Source: Burkholderiales bacterium PBB1 (GTDB taxonomy: Bacteria; Pseudomonadota; Gammaproteobacteria; Burkholderiales; Burkholderiaceae_C). Taken from it: a stretch of 64,000 bases of DNA. Positions 48,212-57,904 of the stretch are shown here, piece after piece. Under the pieces are notes generated by a model that saw nothing but the letters and a program-made list of their open reading frames with translations, did no database searches and was not told where the DNA came from. Location of the stretch: assembly GCA_002255905.1 (NCBI GenBank), contig NKIN01000003.1, forward strand, positions 441,039 through 505,038, written 5' to 3'. The translations under genes were made by a program, and so were the position numbers. Position 1 is the stretch's first letter, and every line of letters starts with the position of its first letter.

Positions 48212-51200
48212 TCATCGGGCTTGCGGTTCGAGCACGGCTTCGCCCGAGGTCGGCTTGCCGAGTGCGCGCAGCACCTCGCGGATCAGCTGCGCGCGGTCTT
48301 TGGCTTCGGGCATGACGCGCTCGATGCGCAGCTTGTCGTTGCCGGCGAGCTTGATGTGCCGGTTCTTCTGCACCAGCTCGATGATCTTCATCGCGTCGAT
48401 CGGCGGGTTGGGACGGAAGCTGATCACCATCAGGTTCGGCGCGGCGTCGATCTTGCTGACGCCGAATGGCTTGGCCAGCACGCGCAGCCGGTGGACGTCG
48501 AACAGCGTCTGGCCCTGCGGCGGCAGCTTGCCGAAGCGGTCGGTGATCTCCTCCAGCATGGCGTCGATCTGCTCGTTCTTGTTTGCCGAGGCCAGCCTTT
48601 TGTACAGGCTCAGTCGAGTGTGAACATCGCCGCAGTAGTCGTTGGGCAGCAGCGCGGGCGCGTGCAGGTTGATCTCGGTCGTCACGGCAAGCGGCGACAT
48701 CAGATCGGGCTCCTTGCCGGCCTTCAGCGAGCGCACCGCTTCGGACAGCATCTCGTTGTAGAGCTGGAAGCCGACTTCCATCATGTTGCCGCTCTGGTTC
48801 TCGCCCAGCACCTCGCCAGCGCCGCGGATTTCCAGGTCGTGCATCGCGAGGTAGAAGCCGGAGCCGAGTTCTTCCATGTCCTGGATCGCCTGCAAGCGTT
48901 GCTGCGCCTGCTTGGTCAGTGCTTCCACATCGGGCACCAGCAGATAGGCGTAGGCCTGGTGGTGCGAGCGGCCGACGCGACCGCGCAGCTGGTGCAGCTG
49001 CGCCAGGCCGAACTTGTCGGCGCGGCTGATCACGATGGTGTTGGCACTCGGCACGTCGATGCCGGTTTCGATGATGGTCGAGCACAGCAGCACGTTGTGG
49101 CGCTGCGCGACGAAATCGCGCATCACCTTTTCCAGCTCACGCTCGGGCATCTGGCCATGGGCGATCGCGATGCGGGCTTCCGGCAGCAACTCGGTCAGCT
49201 TGTCGCGCCGGTTCTCGATCGTCTCGACCTCGTTGTGCAGGAAGTACACCTGCCCACCGCGTTTGAGCTCGCGCAGCACCGCCTCGCGGATCGTGCCGCT
49301 CGATTCGCTGCGCACGAAGGTCTTGATCGCCAGGCGCCGCTGCGGCGCGGTCGCGATCACGCTCAGGTCGCGCAGGCCTTCCAGCGCCATGCCCAGGGTT
49401 CTGGGGATCGGCGTGGCAGTGAGCGTGAGCACATCGACCTCGGCGCGCAGCGCCTTCATCGCCTCCTTGTGGCGCACGCCGAAGCGGTGTTCCTCGTCGA
49501 TCACCAGCAGGCCCAGGCGCTTGAACTTGGTGTTCTGGCTCAGCAGCTTGTGGGTGCCGACGACGATGTCGATCGTGCCGTCTTCCAGCCCTTCCAGCGC
49601 CTGCTTGATTTCCTTCGCCGATCGGAAGCGCGACATCTCGGCCACCTTGATCGGCCACTTGCCGAAGCGATCGGCGATGTTCTGGTAGTGCTGTTCCGCC
49701 AGCAGCGTGGTGGGCGCGAGGATCGCGACCTGCTTGCCGCCAGTCACTGCCACGAACGCGGCCCGCAAGGCCACTTCGGTCTTGCCAAAGCCCACATCGC
49801 CGCAGACCAGCCGGTCCATCGGCTTGGGACTGATCAGGTCCTGGATCACGGCATGGATCGCCGCCTTCTGATCAGGCGTTTCCTCGAACCCGAAGCTCGC
49901 GGCGAAGGCTTCGTAGTCGTGCGCCGAGAAGCGGAACGCGTGGCCTTCGCGCGCGGCGCGGCGGGCATACAGGTTCAACAGCTCGGCGGCGGTGTCGCGC
50001 ACCTGCTCCGCGGCCTTGCGCTTGGCCTTTTCCCACTGGCCTGAGCCCAGGCGGTGCAGAGGTGCCTCTTCGGCACTGACGCCGGTGTAGCGGCTGATCA
50101 GGTGCAGTTGCGCCACGGGCACATAGAGCGTGGCCTTGTCGGCGTATTCGAGGTGCAGGAACTCGCTGGCCCCTTCCTTGGCGTCACCGCCCAGGTCGAT
50201 GATGCGCAGCCCCACGTAGCGGCCGATGCCATGGTTCACGTGCACCACCGGGTCGCCGACCTTCAGCTCCGACAGGTCCTTGATCAGGGCGTTGACGTCG
50301 CTGACCTGCTCCTGCTTGCGGCGCCGGCGTGCGGTCGGGCCGGTGGCGAACAGCTCGGTCTCGGTGATGAACTCGATCGAGACGTTCTCGTCGGCATCGG
50401 TCCAGAAGAAGCCCTCGGCCAGTGGTGCCACGGCAATCGCGAAGCGTTCGTCGCCGGCCTGGAATTCAGCCAGAGACGCCACGCTCGGGGGCTCGATGCG
50501 GTTGTCGCGCAGCAGCTCGAGCAGGCTCTCGCGGCGGCCCTGCGTTTCGGCAACGATCAGCACGCGGTGCGGCGTGGTGCCCACGTGCAGCTGCAACTTC
50601 TTCAGCGGTTCCGGCGCGCCGCGGTCGACACCGAGGTCGGGCAGTGGCCGCGCCCACGACGTGTCGGCGGCATCCTCGGTGCTGCGGCCACGCAGGCTCA
50701 GCGTGGCGTGCGCGCCGGACAGCGTGAAAAATTCTTCTGACTTCAGGAACAGGTCTTCCGGCGGCAGGATCGGCCGCTCGCGGTCGTGCTGCAGGAATCG
50801 GTGGCGCTCGCGGGTGTCTGTCCAGAAACGTTTCAGGGCCTCATCGACTTCGCCGTGCAGCACCAGGGCGGCCGATCGGTCCGTGCCAACCCCCAGGTAG
50901 TCGAAGATCGTGGCCGTCTGGTCGAAGAACAGCGGCAGGTAGTACTCGATGCCGGCGGTGGCGATGCCTGTGGCGATGTCCTTGTACAGCCGCACCTTCG
51001 TCGGGTCGCCCTCGATGCGTTCGCGCCATCGGGCACGGAAGGCGGTGCGCGCGTCCTCGTCCATCGGGAACTCGCGGCCGGGTAGCAGCCGCACCTCGGG
51101 CACGGGGTACAGGCTGCGCTGGCTGTCGGGATCGAAGGTGCGGATCGAGTCGACCTCGTCGCCGAACAGGTCGACGCGGTACGGCACGGGCGATCCCATC

Positions 51201-51727
51201 GGGTACAGATCGATCAGCCCGCCGCGCACCGCGTACTCGCCGGGCGAGACGACCTGGCTCACGTGTTGATAGCCTGCCAGCGTCAGCTGCGACTTCAGCG
51301 CCACCTCGTTGAGCCGTTCCTTCTGTTTGAAGTGGAAGGTGTAGGCGGCCAGGAAGCTCGGCGGTGCCAGACGCACCAGCGCGGTCGAGGCGGGCATCAG
51401 CACCACGTCGAGGTCGCCGTCCTTGTGCGACTTCAACAGCCGCCACAGCGTGGCCAGCCGTTCGGAAATCAAATCCTGGTGCGGCGAGAAGGTGTCGTAG
51501 GGCAGCGTCTCCCAATCGGGGAAGACCGCAACGCGCAACTCGGGCGCGAAGAACGCCAGCTCGCCTTCGAGGCGTTGCGTGTCAGCCGGCTCGGCGGTGA
51601 CGATGGCCGTCAGCCGCTTCTGCGCGGCTTGTGCCTGCGTGTGGCGGGCCAACAGCAGTGCGTCGGCGGACCCGAGCGGTCGGGGCAGGGTGTGGCGTTT
51701 GCCAGCGGCGATCGAGGGTGTCTGCAC
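48212..51727 (-). CDS. mfd: Transcription-repair coupling factor
   Basis: A 1171-residue translocase that removes stalled RNA polymerase from damaged DNA and recruits UvrA. N-terminal UvrB-like region (FFAPELRVAVFPDWETLPYD); RNA polymerase interaction domain near residues 490-560 (KVGDPVVHVNHGIGRYVGL); helicase with Walker A GDVGFGKTE (Lys649), VIDEEHRFGV and the TRG motif region (HQLRGRVGRSHHQAYAYLL). The C-terminal TRCF domain follows. GTG 51727 is the only start that gives the full N-terminus. Divergent from ispD. Confidence 0.97.
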   Translation of the reverse strand: MQTPSIAAGKRHTLPRPLGSADALLLARHTQAQAAQKRLTAIVTAEPADTQRLEGELAFFAPELRVAVFPDWETLPYDTFSPHQDLISERLATLWRLLKSHKDGDLDVVLMPASTALVRLAPPSFLAAYTFHFKQKERLNEVALKSQLTLAGYQHVSQVVSPGEYAVRGGLIDLYPMGSPVPYRVDLFGDEVDSIRTFDPDSQRSLYPVPEVRLLPGREFPMDEDARTAFRARWRERIEGDPTKVRLYKDIATGIATAGIEYYLPLFFDQTATIFDYLGVGTDRSAALVLHGEVDEALKRFWTDTRERHRFLQHDRERPILPPEDLFLKSEEFFTLSGAHATLSLRGRSTEDAADTSWARPLPDLGVDRGAPEPLKKLQLHVGTTPHRVLIVAETQGRRESLLELLRDNRIEPPSVASLAEFQAGDERFAIAVAPLAEGFFWTDADENVSIEFITETELFATGPTARRRRKQEQVSDVNALIKDLSELKVGDPVVHVNHGIGRYVGLRIIDLGGDAKEGASEFLHLEYADKATLYVPVAQLHLISRYTGVSAEEAPLHRLGSGQWEKAKRKAAEQVRDTAAELLNLYARRAAREGHAFRFSAHDYEAFAASFGFEETPDQKAAIHAVIQDLISPKPMDRLVCGDVGFGKTEVALRAAFVAVTGGKQVAILAPTTLLAEQHYQNIADRFGKWPIKVAEMSRFRSAKEIKQALEGLEDGTIDIVVGTHKLLSQNTKFKRLGLLVIDEEHRFGVRHKEAMKALRAEVDVLTLTATPIPRTLGMALEGLRDLSVIATAPQRRLAIKTFVRSESSGTIREAVLRELKRGGQVYFLHNEVETIENRRDKLTELLPEARIAIAHGQMPERELEKVMRDFVAQRHNVLLCSTIIETGIDVPSANTIVISRADKFGLAQLHQLRGRVGRSHHQAYAYLLVPDVEALTKQAQQRLQAIQDMEELGSGFYLAMHDLEIRGAGEVLGENQSGNMMEVGFQLYNEMLSEAVRSLKAGKEPDLMSPLAVTTEINLHAPALLPNDYCGDVHTRLSLYKRLASANKNEQIDAMLEEITDRFGKLPPQGQTLFDVHRLRVLAKPFGVSKIDAAPNLMVISFRPNPPIDAMKIIELVQKNRHIKLAGNDKLRIERVMPEAKDRAQLIREVLRALGKPTSGEAVLEPQAR

Positions 51728-51752
51728 GGGATGCGTGGCGCCAAAAGCAAAG

Positions 51753-51798
51753 CGCCCCGCGAGACGATACCCACGGGGCGATGGAGGGCCGAATTATA
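51753..51798 (-). promoter_or_regulatory. Probable mfd -10 and leader hairpin
   Basis: On the minus strand TATAAT (51798-51793) is about 66 bases before the mfd GTG; the -35 region is poor. In the leader CGCCCCG and CGGGGCG (51780-51774 and 51759-51753) form a 7-bp stem with a 14-base loop, followed by CTTTGCTTTT. It could work as an attenuator. Confidence 0.42.
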
Positions 51799-51822
51799 GA
51801 ATTCGCGCTCTCTCCAGCCCCC

Positions 51823-52548
51823 ATGTCAGTCACCGCACCCATCCCCGAACCGCAGCGCGCCGTGCCCCGTCTGTTTGGCCTGGTGCCTTGTGCCGGTGTT
51901 GGTGAACGGGCGGGCACCGCCGGCCCGAAGCAGTACGAGGCCCTGGCGGGTGGCACGGTGGTCGGCCATACCTTGGCCGCCTTGCAGCAGGTGGCACGGC
52001 TGCACCGGGTGCTGGTGGTGCTGAGCCCGGGCGATGCGCTGTTCGAGTCGTGCGTTCCGCAATTCGATGGCTGGGTCGCCCGCACCGGCGGCGCCACCCG
52101 CGCCGACAGCGTGGCCGCAGGTCTGCAGGCGCTGGTCGAACGCGGTGCGCAGCCCGCCGATTGGGTGCTGGTGCACGATGCGGCCCGTTGCCTGATCCGC
52201 CCCGAGTGGGTCGATGCGCTGATCGATGCGTGCGTGGATGACGAGGTTGGTGGGTTGCTCGCGCTCCCGGTGGCCGACACCCTGAAGCGCGAGCAGGCAG
52301 GCCGCGTCTCGGCCACCGTCGATCGGGCGTCGACCTGGCAGGCGCAGACGCCGCAGATGTTTCGCATCGGCCTGCTGCGCGAGGCGCTCGCGGCGGCCAC
52401 GCGGCGTGGAACCCCTGTCACCGATGAAGCCAGCGCCATCGAGGCCCAGGGTCATGCCCCGCGGCTGGTGCGTTGCCCGTCAGAAAACTTCAAGGTGACC
52501 TTCCCTCCCGATTTCGCACTGGCCGAGCGCCTGTTGCGAACCCGCTGA
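51823..52548 (+). CDS. ispD: 2-C-methyl-D-erythritol 4-phosphate cytidylyltransferase
   Basis: Third step of the MEP isoprenoid pathway. The 241-residue protein has GLVPCAGVGERAGTAGPKQYEAL (CTP-binding loop), GGATRADSVAAGL, VHDAARCLI and TPQMFR. ATG 51823; the frame opens further upstream but overlaps the mfd start. A TATAGA (51795-51800) could be its -10. ispF follows after 21 bases, the common pairing. Confidence 0.95.
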   Translation: MSVTAPIPEPQRAVPRLFGLVPCAGVGERAGTAGPKQYEALAGGTVVGHTLAALQQVARLHRVLVVLSPGDALFESCVPQFDGWVARTGGATRADSVAAGLQALVERGAQPADWVLVHDAARCLIRPEWVDALIDACVDDEVGGLLALPVADTLKREQAGRVSATVDRASTWQAQTPQMFRIGLLREALAAATRRGTPVTDEASAIEAQGHAPRLVRCPSENFKVTFPPDFALAERLLRTR

Positions 52549-52569
52549 CCCGATCCTGAAAGCTGCGCG

Positions 52570-53067
52570 ATGAACAAACCGATGAAGGGCCCTGCATTTC
52601 GCATCGGCGAAGGCTGGGATACGCATGCCCTGGTGGTGGGCCGCCCGTTGATCCTGGGCGGCGTGCACATCCCGCACACGCATGGCCTGCTCGGGCATTC
52701 CGACGCCGATGCCTTGTCGCACGCGATCACCGATGCGCTGTTCGGTGCCGTTGCGATGGGCGACATCGGCCAGCATTTCCCCGACACCGACGAGCAGTTT
52801 CGCGGTGCGGATTCGGTGGCGTTGCTGGCCGAGGCGGCGCGGCGCGTGCGCGCAGCGGGATGGCAGATCGGCAACATCGACAGCACCATCGTTGCCCAGG
52901 CGCCGAAGATGGCGCCGCACATCCTGGCGATGCGCCTGCGGCTGGCCCAGGCGCTGGGGATCGAGCTCGATCAGATCAACGTGAAGGCCAAGACCGCCGA
53001 AAGCATGGGTCCGGTGGGTCGCAAGGAATCCATCGAGACCCGGGCTGTGTGCCTGGTCTACCGGTGA
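52570..53067 (+). CDS. ispF: 2-C-methyl-D-erythritol 2,4-cyclodiphosphate synthase
   Basis: A 165-residue trimeric zinc enzyme of the MEP pathway. It shows [21 protein letters not shown], the metal-binding [31 protein letters not shown], and [18 protein letters not shown]. The product and that of ispD work in series with the kinase IspE, which is not here. Its last 10 bases overlap the end of the convergent methyltransferase gene. Confidence 0.97.
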   Translation: MNKPMKGPAFRIGEGWDTHALVVGRPLILGGVHIPHTHGLLGHSDADALSHAITDALFGAVAMGDIGQHFPDTDEQFRGADSVALLAEAARRVRAAGWQIGNIDSTIVAQAPKMAPHILAMRLRLAQALGIELDQINVKAKTAESMGPVGRKESIETRAVCLVYR

Positions 53068-53813
53068 CCACGGCGCTCATCGGCCATCTCGGCCGGTGCT
53101 TTGGCAAGCACGAAGTAAACCTCTGAGTTGAGGGCGGCGCCCAGGATCGGGAATGGACTGAAGTACCGATCGAGCAGTTGGAACTGCTCTCGAAGCCGTC
53201 GTTGCAGCGCGCGATGGTCGAAGCCCAGGTGATGAAGGTGGAAGCGGGCCCCTGGGAATATCTCTGCGACCGGTCGGTTCGATGGCGGGCGGCCCACCAG
53301 CGCCGACAAAATGTGGTCGGTTCGGGCGTCGAAGTCACCATGGCGGCGAGCCATGCGGAAAAGGCCCTTGAACAGGGCGGGCAGGAACAGTTCGTGAGGC
53401 ACCCCGATCACGGCGCGGCCGCTGTGCTTCAACAAGCGGTGGATGGCTTTCAAGGCCTCGGTGGTTTCCTGCTCTGGCAAGTGCTCGAAGACCTCCAGGC
53501 AGAACACGTAGTCGAAAGTGCCCGGCTCGATGGAATCGAGGTCTTGCACGAACCTCACCGTGTCGAAGCCGGCCAGGTTTCCCCGGGCTTCCGCCATCAG
53601 TGCAGGGGTCGGCTCATAGACCCAGGCTTCAATGGAAGCGATGCCTGGCATCTGTCGTACAAGCTCGCCGTTACCGGCCCCGAAATCCAGGATGCGCAGC
53701 CGATCCCCGGCGGATTCGGCGCGCAACACCTTGAGCGCGTCGGCAAGTCGCCGCCTTTGCAACCAGCGCTTCACGGGGTTGCGGTCACGGGTCGTGAGGT
53801 CCGCGTAGGTCAT
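53058..53813 (-). CDS. Class I SAM-dependent methyltransferase
   Basis: A 251-residue protein with a Rossmann methyltransferase core: motif [15 protein letters not shown] near residue 42, VYEPTPALM, and [15 protein letters not shown], the UbiE/type 11 pattern. The C-terminal part includes [16 protein letters not shown] and a hydrophobic end [16 protein letters not shown]. Substrate not known; relatives often work on lipids or surface sugars. ATG 53813. It follows the sensor kinase on the same strand after 82 bases and overlaps ispF tail to tail. Confidence 0.85.
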   Translation of the reverse strand: MTYADLTTRDRNPVKRWLQRRRLADALKVLRAESAGDRLRILDFGAGNGELVRQMPGIASIEAWVYEPTPALMAEARGNLAGFDTVRFVQDLDSIEPGTFDYVFCLEVFEHLPEQETTEALKAIHRLLKHSGRAVIGVPHELFLPALFKGLFRMARRHGDFDARTDHILSALVGRPPSNRPVAEIFPGARFHLHHLGFDHRALQRRLREQFQLLDRYFSPFPILGAALNSEVYFVLAKAPAEMADERRGHR

Positions 53814-53895
53814 CAGGCTGGCGCGTCCCGGAGTCCTGGGTGGTTGGCCTCTCGAGGCGAAGAATGCAGGGGACTTCGATTCCTGGGGCTGTCGC

Positions 53896-55227
53896 TCACA
53901 GCGCCCGCTTGAGGCGGATGCGCGCCACCATGCCAGTGCCTTCGGTGGCGTTGCCCAGCTCCAGCGTGCCGCCCATGCGTTGCATGGCCTTCTCGACGAT
54001 CGCCAGACCCAGACCGGCGCCGGTGGCGGCAGTGCGGGCAGCATCACCGCGGAAGAACGGTGTGGTCAGCTGCGCGAGCTTCTTCGGGTCGACGCCAGGG
54101 CCGTGGTCACGGATGCTGAGCGCCACCCACGGGCCTTCGCGCGCGTAGGTGATTTCCACGTCGGCAATGCCGGAGTCGGCGCTGCGGCCATAGCGGCGCG
54201 CGTTCTCGAACAGGTTCTGCAACACGCGGCCGAGCTCGGTGTCGTCGGCCAGCACCTTGGTGTCGATGGCCACCCGCGAGGTGATCCGGATGTTGGTCGG
54301 GTCGCGGAACACAGCGATCTCGCGGTCCACGACACCGCTCAGGTGCACCGGCGACAGGCGCACCTCGCCTGGCCGCGAGTAGTCCATGAACTTGTCGATG
54401 ATGGCGTCGAGCTGGTCGATGTCGAGGGCCATGTTGTTCTTGGCTTCGTCGTCCTGCACGCTCATCTCGGCTTCGAGCCGCAGGCGCGCCAGCGGTGTGC
54501 GCAGGTCGTGGGAGATGCCGGCCAGCATCACCGCGCGGTCTTCTTCCAGCTTGGCCAGCTCGCGCGCCATGCGGTTGAAGCCCATGTTGACCTGGCGAAT
54601 CTCGCTGGTCAGCGTGCTCTCGTCCAGGCGTGAGTCGAACTCGCCTTCGCGGATGCGGCTGGCCGCGAACGACAGGTCGCGCAGGGGCTTGTTGATGGCG
54701 CGAGCGATCGCCACCGATGCCAGCACCGTGGCCAGCAGTGCGATGCCGACCCAGATCACCAGGGTGCTGGTGGCCATCGGGCCGAGCCGGGTCGGGTCGG
54801 CCTGCAGCCAGTACAGGTCGCCGTCGATCGCGAAGCCGACCCACAGGCCGGCGGCGCCGTTGACTTCGCTGGCCACCAACGTGCCGGCGCCCAGCCGTGA
54901 GCGCAACTCGGTGCCGATGGCGCGCGAGAAGCGATCGACTTCATAGGGTGTCCAGCGGTCTCCCGGTTCGCGGGGTGCGAGCTTGACCCCACCTTCATCC
55001 GGCAGGCTCTTGATCAGGGTCAGCCGGTGGATGCCGTCGGGCCCGCTCAAGGCCGCACGCGCCAGACTGACCAGGCTCGCGATCTGCTGCGCGGCCTGCA
55101 CCGCGCGGGGTTCGAACTCGAGCGCCCGAAAGGTCTGTGTCCAGGCGAGCACGCCGCCGAACAGCAGCAGCGCCAGCAACACGAAGGTGCGCCAGAAAAG
55201 GCTGAGCGCGAGGTGCTTACGCGGCAT
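53896..55227 (-). CDS. Sensor histidine kinase, EnvZ-like
   Basis: A 443-residue inner-membrane kinase with two helices (about residues 12-30 and 153-176) around a periplasmic sensor loop, then a HAMP linker (INKPLRDLSFAASRIREGEF), the dimerisation domain with phospho-accepting His240 in GISHDLRTPLARLRLEAE, and the ATPase domain (NLFENARRYG, DHGPGVDPKKL, TGAGLGLAIVEK). It is the partner of the upstream regulator (75-base gap). Architecture equals EnvZ, but signal and targets are not known here. Confidence 0.93.
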   Translation of the reverse strand: MPRKHLALSLFWRTFVLLALLLFGGVLAWTQTFRALEFEPRAVQAAQQIASLVSLARAALSGPDGIHRLTLIKSLPDEGGVKLAPREPGDRWTPYEVDRFSRAIGTELRSRLGAGTLVASEVNGAAGLWVGFAIDGDLYWLQADPTRLGPMATSTLVIWVGIALLATVLASVAIARAINKPLRDLSFAASRIREGEFDSRLDESTLTSEIRQVNMGFNRMARELAKLEEDRAVMLAGISHDLRTPLARLRLEAEMSVQDDEAKNNMALDIDQLDAIIDKFMDYSRPGEVRLSPVHLSGVVDREIAVFRDPTNIRITSRVAIDTKVLADDTELGRVLQNLFENARRYGRSADSGIADVEITYAREGPWVALSIRDHGPGVDPKKLAQLTTPFFRGDAARTAATGAGLGLAIVEKAMQRMGGTLELGNATEGTGMVARIRLKRAL

Positions 55228-55302
55228 CGGTGGTGCGTTCAGTCCTGTCGCGGGTGAGCTGGCCCCGCTGTGTTGCGCAGCCTTTCAACCAGACCGACGA
55301 GC

Positions 55303-56037
55303 TCAAGTCGCTTCGTCGGGCACGAACACATAGCCGACTCCCCACACCGTCTGGATGTAGCGCGGCTGGGCCGGGTCGGGCTCGATCATCTTGCGCAGGC
55401 GGGAGATCTGCACATCGAGGCTTCGATCGAAAGGCTCGAATTCACGGCCGCGCGCCAGCTGCGCGAGCTTGTCGCGCGACAGTGGCTGACGAGGATGCCG
55501 CACCAGCGCCTTCAGCATCGAGAACTCGCCCGTCGTCAGTGCGATCTGTTCGCCTTCCTTGGACAACCGACGCAGCGCCAGGTCGAACTCGAACGGCCCG
55601 AAGGTCACGGTCAGCGCCTCCTTGGCGGGCGCACCGGGCGCTTCCAGCGAGGGGCGGCGGCGCAGCACCGCATGGATGCGCGCCAGGAGTTCGCGCGGGT
55701 TGAACGGCTTGGGCAGGTAGTCGTCAGCGCCGACCTCGAGGCCGACGATGCGATCGACATCTTCCACCTTGGCCGTGAGCATGATGATCGGCGTGACATC
55801 GTTGGCCGCACGCAGGCGCCGGCAGATCGACAGCCCGTCCTCGCCGGGCAGCATCAGGTCGAGCACGATCAGGTCGATCGTTTCGCGGGTCAGTACGCGG
55901 TTCAGCGCCTTGGCGTCCTCGGCCAGCAGCACCTCGAAGCCCTCCTGGGTCAGGTAACGGCGCAGCAGATCGCGAATGCGGGCGTCGTCATCGACGACAA
56001 CGATGCGGTTGGCGCGCGCCGGTGTGGCAGCGTTCAT
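55303..56037 (-). CDS. ompR: Response regulator, OmpR family
   Basis: A 244-residue regulator. Receiver domain with VVDDDARIRDLL, the phosphorylated Asp60 in LIVLDLMLPGEDG, Thr in MLTAKVED and Lys in DYLPKPFNPRELLARI, then a winged-helix DNA-binding domain (LTTGEFSMLKALVRHPRQPLSRDKL; IQTVWGVGYVFVPD). Very close to OmpR of betaproteobacteria. ATG 56037 follows GGAGAG. Two TGTTACA-type sequences are in its promoter region, suggesting self-control. Confidence 0.93.
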   Translation of the reverse strand: MNAATPARANRIVVVDDDARIRDLLRRYLTQEGFEVLLAEDAKALNRVLTRETIDLIVLDLMLPGEDGLSICRRLRAANDVTPIIMLTAKVEDVDRIVGLEVGADDYLPKPFNPRELLARIHAVLRRRPSLEAPGAPAKEALTVTFGPFEFDLALRRLSKEGEQIALTTGEFSMLKALVRHPRQPLSRDKLAQLARGREFEPFDRSLDVQISRLRKMIEPDPAQPRYIQTVWGVGYVFVPDEAT

Positions 56038-56048
56038 GGCACTCTCCA

Positions 56049-56130
56049 ATATGTAACAAGCCAGATTCTGCGGGCCTGAGCAGCCTGTTCGGCGCGACAT
56101 TGACCACCTGTTACAAATATCTGTAGCAAG
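56049..56130. promoter_or_regulatory. OmpR-like TGTTACA boxes upstream of the two-component genes
   Basis: ATATGTAACAAG (56049-56060; reverse strand reads CTTGTTACATAT) and CTGTTACAAATAT (56108-56120) face each other about 50 bases apart. The second continues into CTGTAGCAAG (56121-56130), so TGTTACA-N6-TGTAGCA is itself an imperfect dyad. GTTACA matches the core of E. coli OmpR/RstA-type sites. Confidence 0.5.
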
Positions 56131-56224
56131 GCCGTGTGGTGGTGCATGCGCCAGCGTCATCGGGCGCGATGCGGCTCGCGTTAGGCTGTGCATGCGCAAC
56201 GTGCGCCGGCCACCTCTGCTCCCC

Positions 56225-56971
56225 ATGAACACCCTGAGCATCCGTACTCTGACGTCAAGCCTCTGGTCGCAGCGCCTTCACTCGGCCATTGTCGGCAGCC
56301 TCGCTGCACTGTCGGTGACAGCGGCACTGGCGGCCGATCCACCGGTGCCGAGTGGTGTCGTGGCGCTGACCGCCAGCGCCAGCGTGGAGGTGACGCGCGA
56401 CCTGATGGCCGTCACCCTATCGGCCACCCGCGAAGGCACCGATGCCAGCACTGTCCAGTCGGCGCTGAAGCAGGCGCTGGACGCGGCGCTGCTCGAAGCC
56501 CGTGGCGCAGCGCGGCCGGGGCAGATCGATGTGCGCACTGGCAATTTCTCGATGAATCCGCGCTATTCGCCGAAGGGCCTGTTGAACGGGTGGCAAGGCA
56601 CCGCCGAGCTGGTGATCGAAGGCCGGGACCTGACCGGCATCGGGCAGCTGGCGGGTCGCATCCAGTCGATGACCATCGCCCGCGTTGCGCAGGGCTTGTC
56701 GCGGGAGCAACGCGAGAAGGCCGAAAGCGGCGTGACCGCGCAGGCCATCGCCCGCTACCGCGCCCAGGCAGCCGAAGTCACCAAGCAGTTCGGCTACACG
56801 AGTTACTCGGTGCGTGAGGTCAGCGTCAACAGCAACGAGCAGGGCGGACCCGAACCCATGATGATGCGGGCGAAGGTGTTTGCCGCGGCAGCCGATGCGC
56901 CGCTGCCGGTCGAAGCGGGGCAGACGAGCGTGACGGTGACCGTCAGTGGCACGGTGCAGATGCTGAAGTGA
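56225..56971 (+). CDS. SIMPL domain (DUF541) exported protein
   Basis: 248 residues. A signal peptide (hydrophobic IVGSLAALSVTAALA, cleaved near AADPP at about residue 36-38) is followed by one SIMPL/DUF541 domain: GVVALTASASVEVTRDLMAVTLSATREG, NGWQGTAELVIEGRDL and MMMRAKVFAAAADAPLPVEAGQTSVTVTVSGTVQM. The family forms periplasmic rings of unknown use (E. coli YggE, linked to oxidative stress). ATG 56225. It reads away from the OmpR gene, across the same 187-base region with the TGTTACA boxes. Confidence 0.9.
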   Translation: MNTLSIRTLTSSLWSQRLHSAIVGSLAALSVTAALAADPPVPSGVVALTASASVEVTRDLMAVTLSATREGTDASTVQSALKQALDAALLEARGAARPGQIDVRTGNFSMNPRYSPKGLLNGWQGTAELVIEGRDLTGIGQLAGRIQSMTIARVAQGLSREQREKAESGVTAQAIARYRAQAAEVTKQFGYTSYSVREVSVNSNEQGGPEPMMMRAKVFAAAADAPLPVEAGQTSVTVTVSGTVQMLK

Positions 56972-57031
56972 GGTTCATGCGCGCAGAGCCTCATTCACGC
57001 GTTCCATGAAGGGCGTTGATACGATGCCCGG

Positions 57032-57904
57032 GTGAACTCACCCCGCCTGCACCACGTCCCCTGCCTCAACACCCAAGGTCTGCACCGCGTGGCCTTTTGG
57101 GAGTGGGGCGACCCCCGCAACCCGCGCGTGCTGCTGTGCGTGCACGGTCTGACCCGTCAGGGTCGCGATTTCGATGTGCTGGCCGCGGCGATGAGCGACC
57201 ACTACCGCGTGGTGTGCCCCGACATTGCCGGGCGTGGTGAGTCCGACCGGCTGCCCGACCCCCAGGAGTACGTGGTGCCGCGGTACGCGGCCGACATGGT
57301 CACGCTGCTGGCACGGCTCGATGCCGAGACGGTGCATTGGGTCGGCACCTCGATGGGCGGCCTGATCGGCATGGTCGTGGCCTCGCTGTCGCCGCGGCCG
57401 CTGGTGTCGAAACTCGTGCTGAACGACGTCGGCCCGGTGCTGCCACCCCAGGCCATTGCCCGCATCGGCGCGTACCTGGGCTTGCCGCTGCGCTGGGACA
57501 GCGTGGAGCAGGCGGCCGATTACCTCTGGACCATCTCGAAGAGTTTCGGCCCGCACACCGCAGCGCAATGGCTGGCACTCACCCGCCCGATGCTGCGCCA
57601 GGCGGCCGACGGCCACTGGCATCTGCACTACGACCCCGCGATCGCAATTCCCTTCCAGACCTCGACCGCCGAGTCTGCCGCTGCCTTCGAGGCCTATCTG
57701 TGGGCCGCCTACGACGCGGTGCGCTGCCCGACATTGCTGCTGCGCGGCGCCGACTCCGACCTGCTGACGCCCGCGCATGCGCTGGAGATGACGCAGCGCG
57801 GCCCGCGTGCCCGGCTGCACCAGTTCGCAGGCGTAGGCCATGCACCGACGCTGATCGCCGACGACCAGGTGCAGCGGGTGCGGGAGTTCCTGTTGGCAGC
57901 ATGA
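57032..57904 (+). CDS. Alpha/beta-fold hydrolase
   Basis: A 290-residue hydrolase. The oxyanion HG is in VLLCVHGLTRQGRDF, nucleophile Ser in VGTSMGGLIGM, acid Asp in LLRGADSDLLTP and His in FAGVGHAPTL, so the catalytic triad is complete. It is likely cytoplasmic (no leader). Substrate unknown; similar proteins act as esterases or haloperoxidase-like enzymes. GTG 57032 is the start. Its TGA overlaps the relA ATG, so translation of the two is coupled. Confidence 0.9.
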   Translation: MNSPRLHHVPCLNTQGLHRVAFWEWGDPRNPRVLLCVHGLTRQGRDFDVLAAAMSDHYRVVCPDIAGRGESDRLPDPQEYVVPRYAADMVTLLARLDAETVHWVGTSMGGLIGMVVASLSPRPLVSKLVLNDVGPVLPPQAIARIGAYLGLPLRWDSVEQAADYLWTISKSFGPHTAAQWLALTRPMLRQAADGHWHLHYDPAIAIPFQTSTAESAAAFEAYLWAAYDAVRCPTLLLRGADSDLLTPAHALEMTQRGPRARLHQFAGVGHAPTLIADDQVQRVREFLLAA

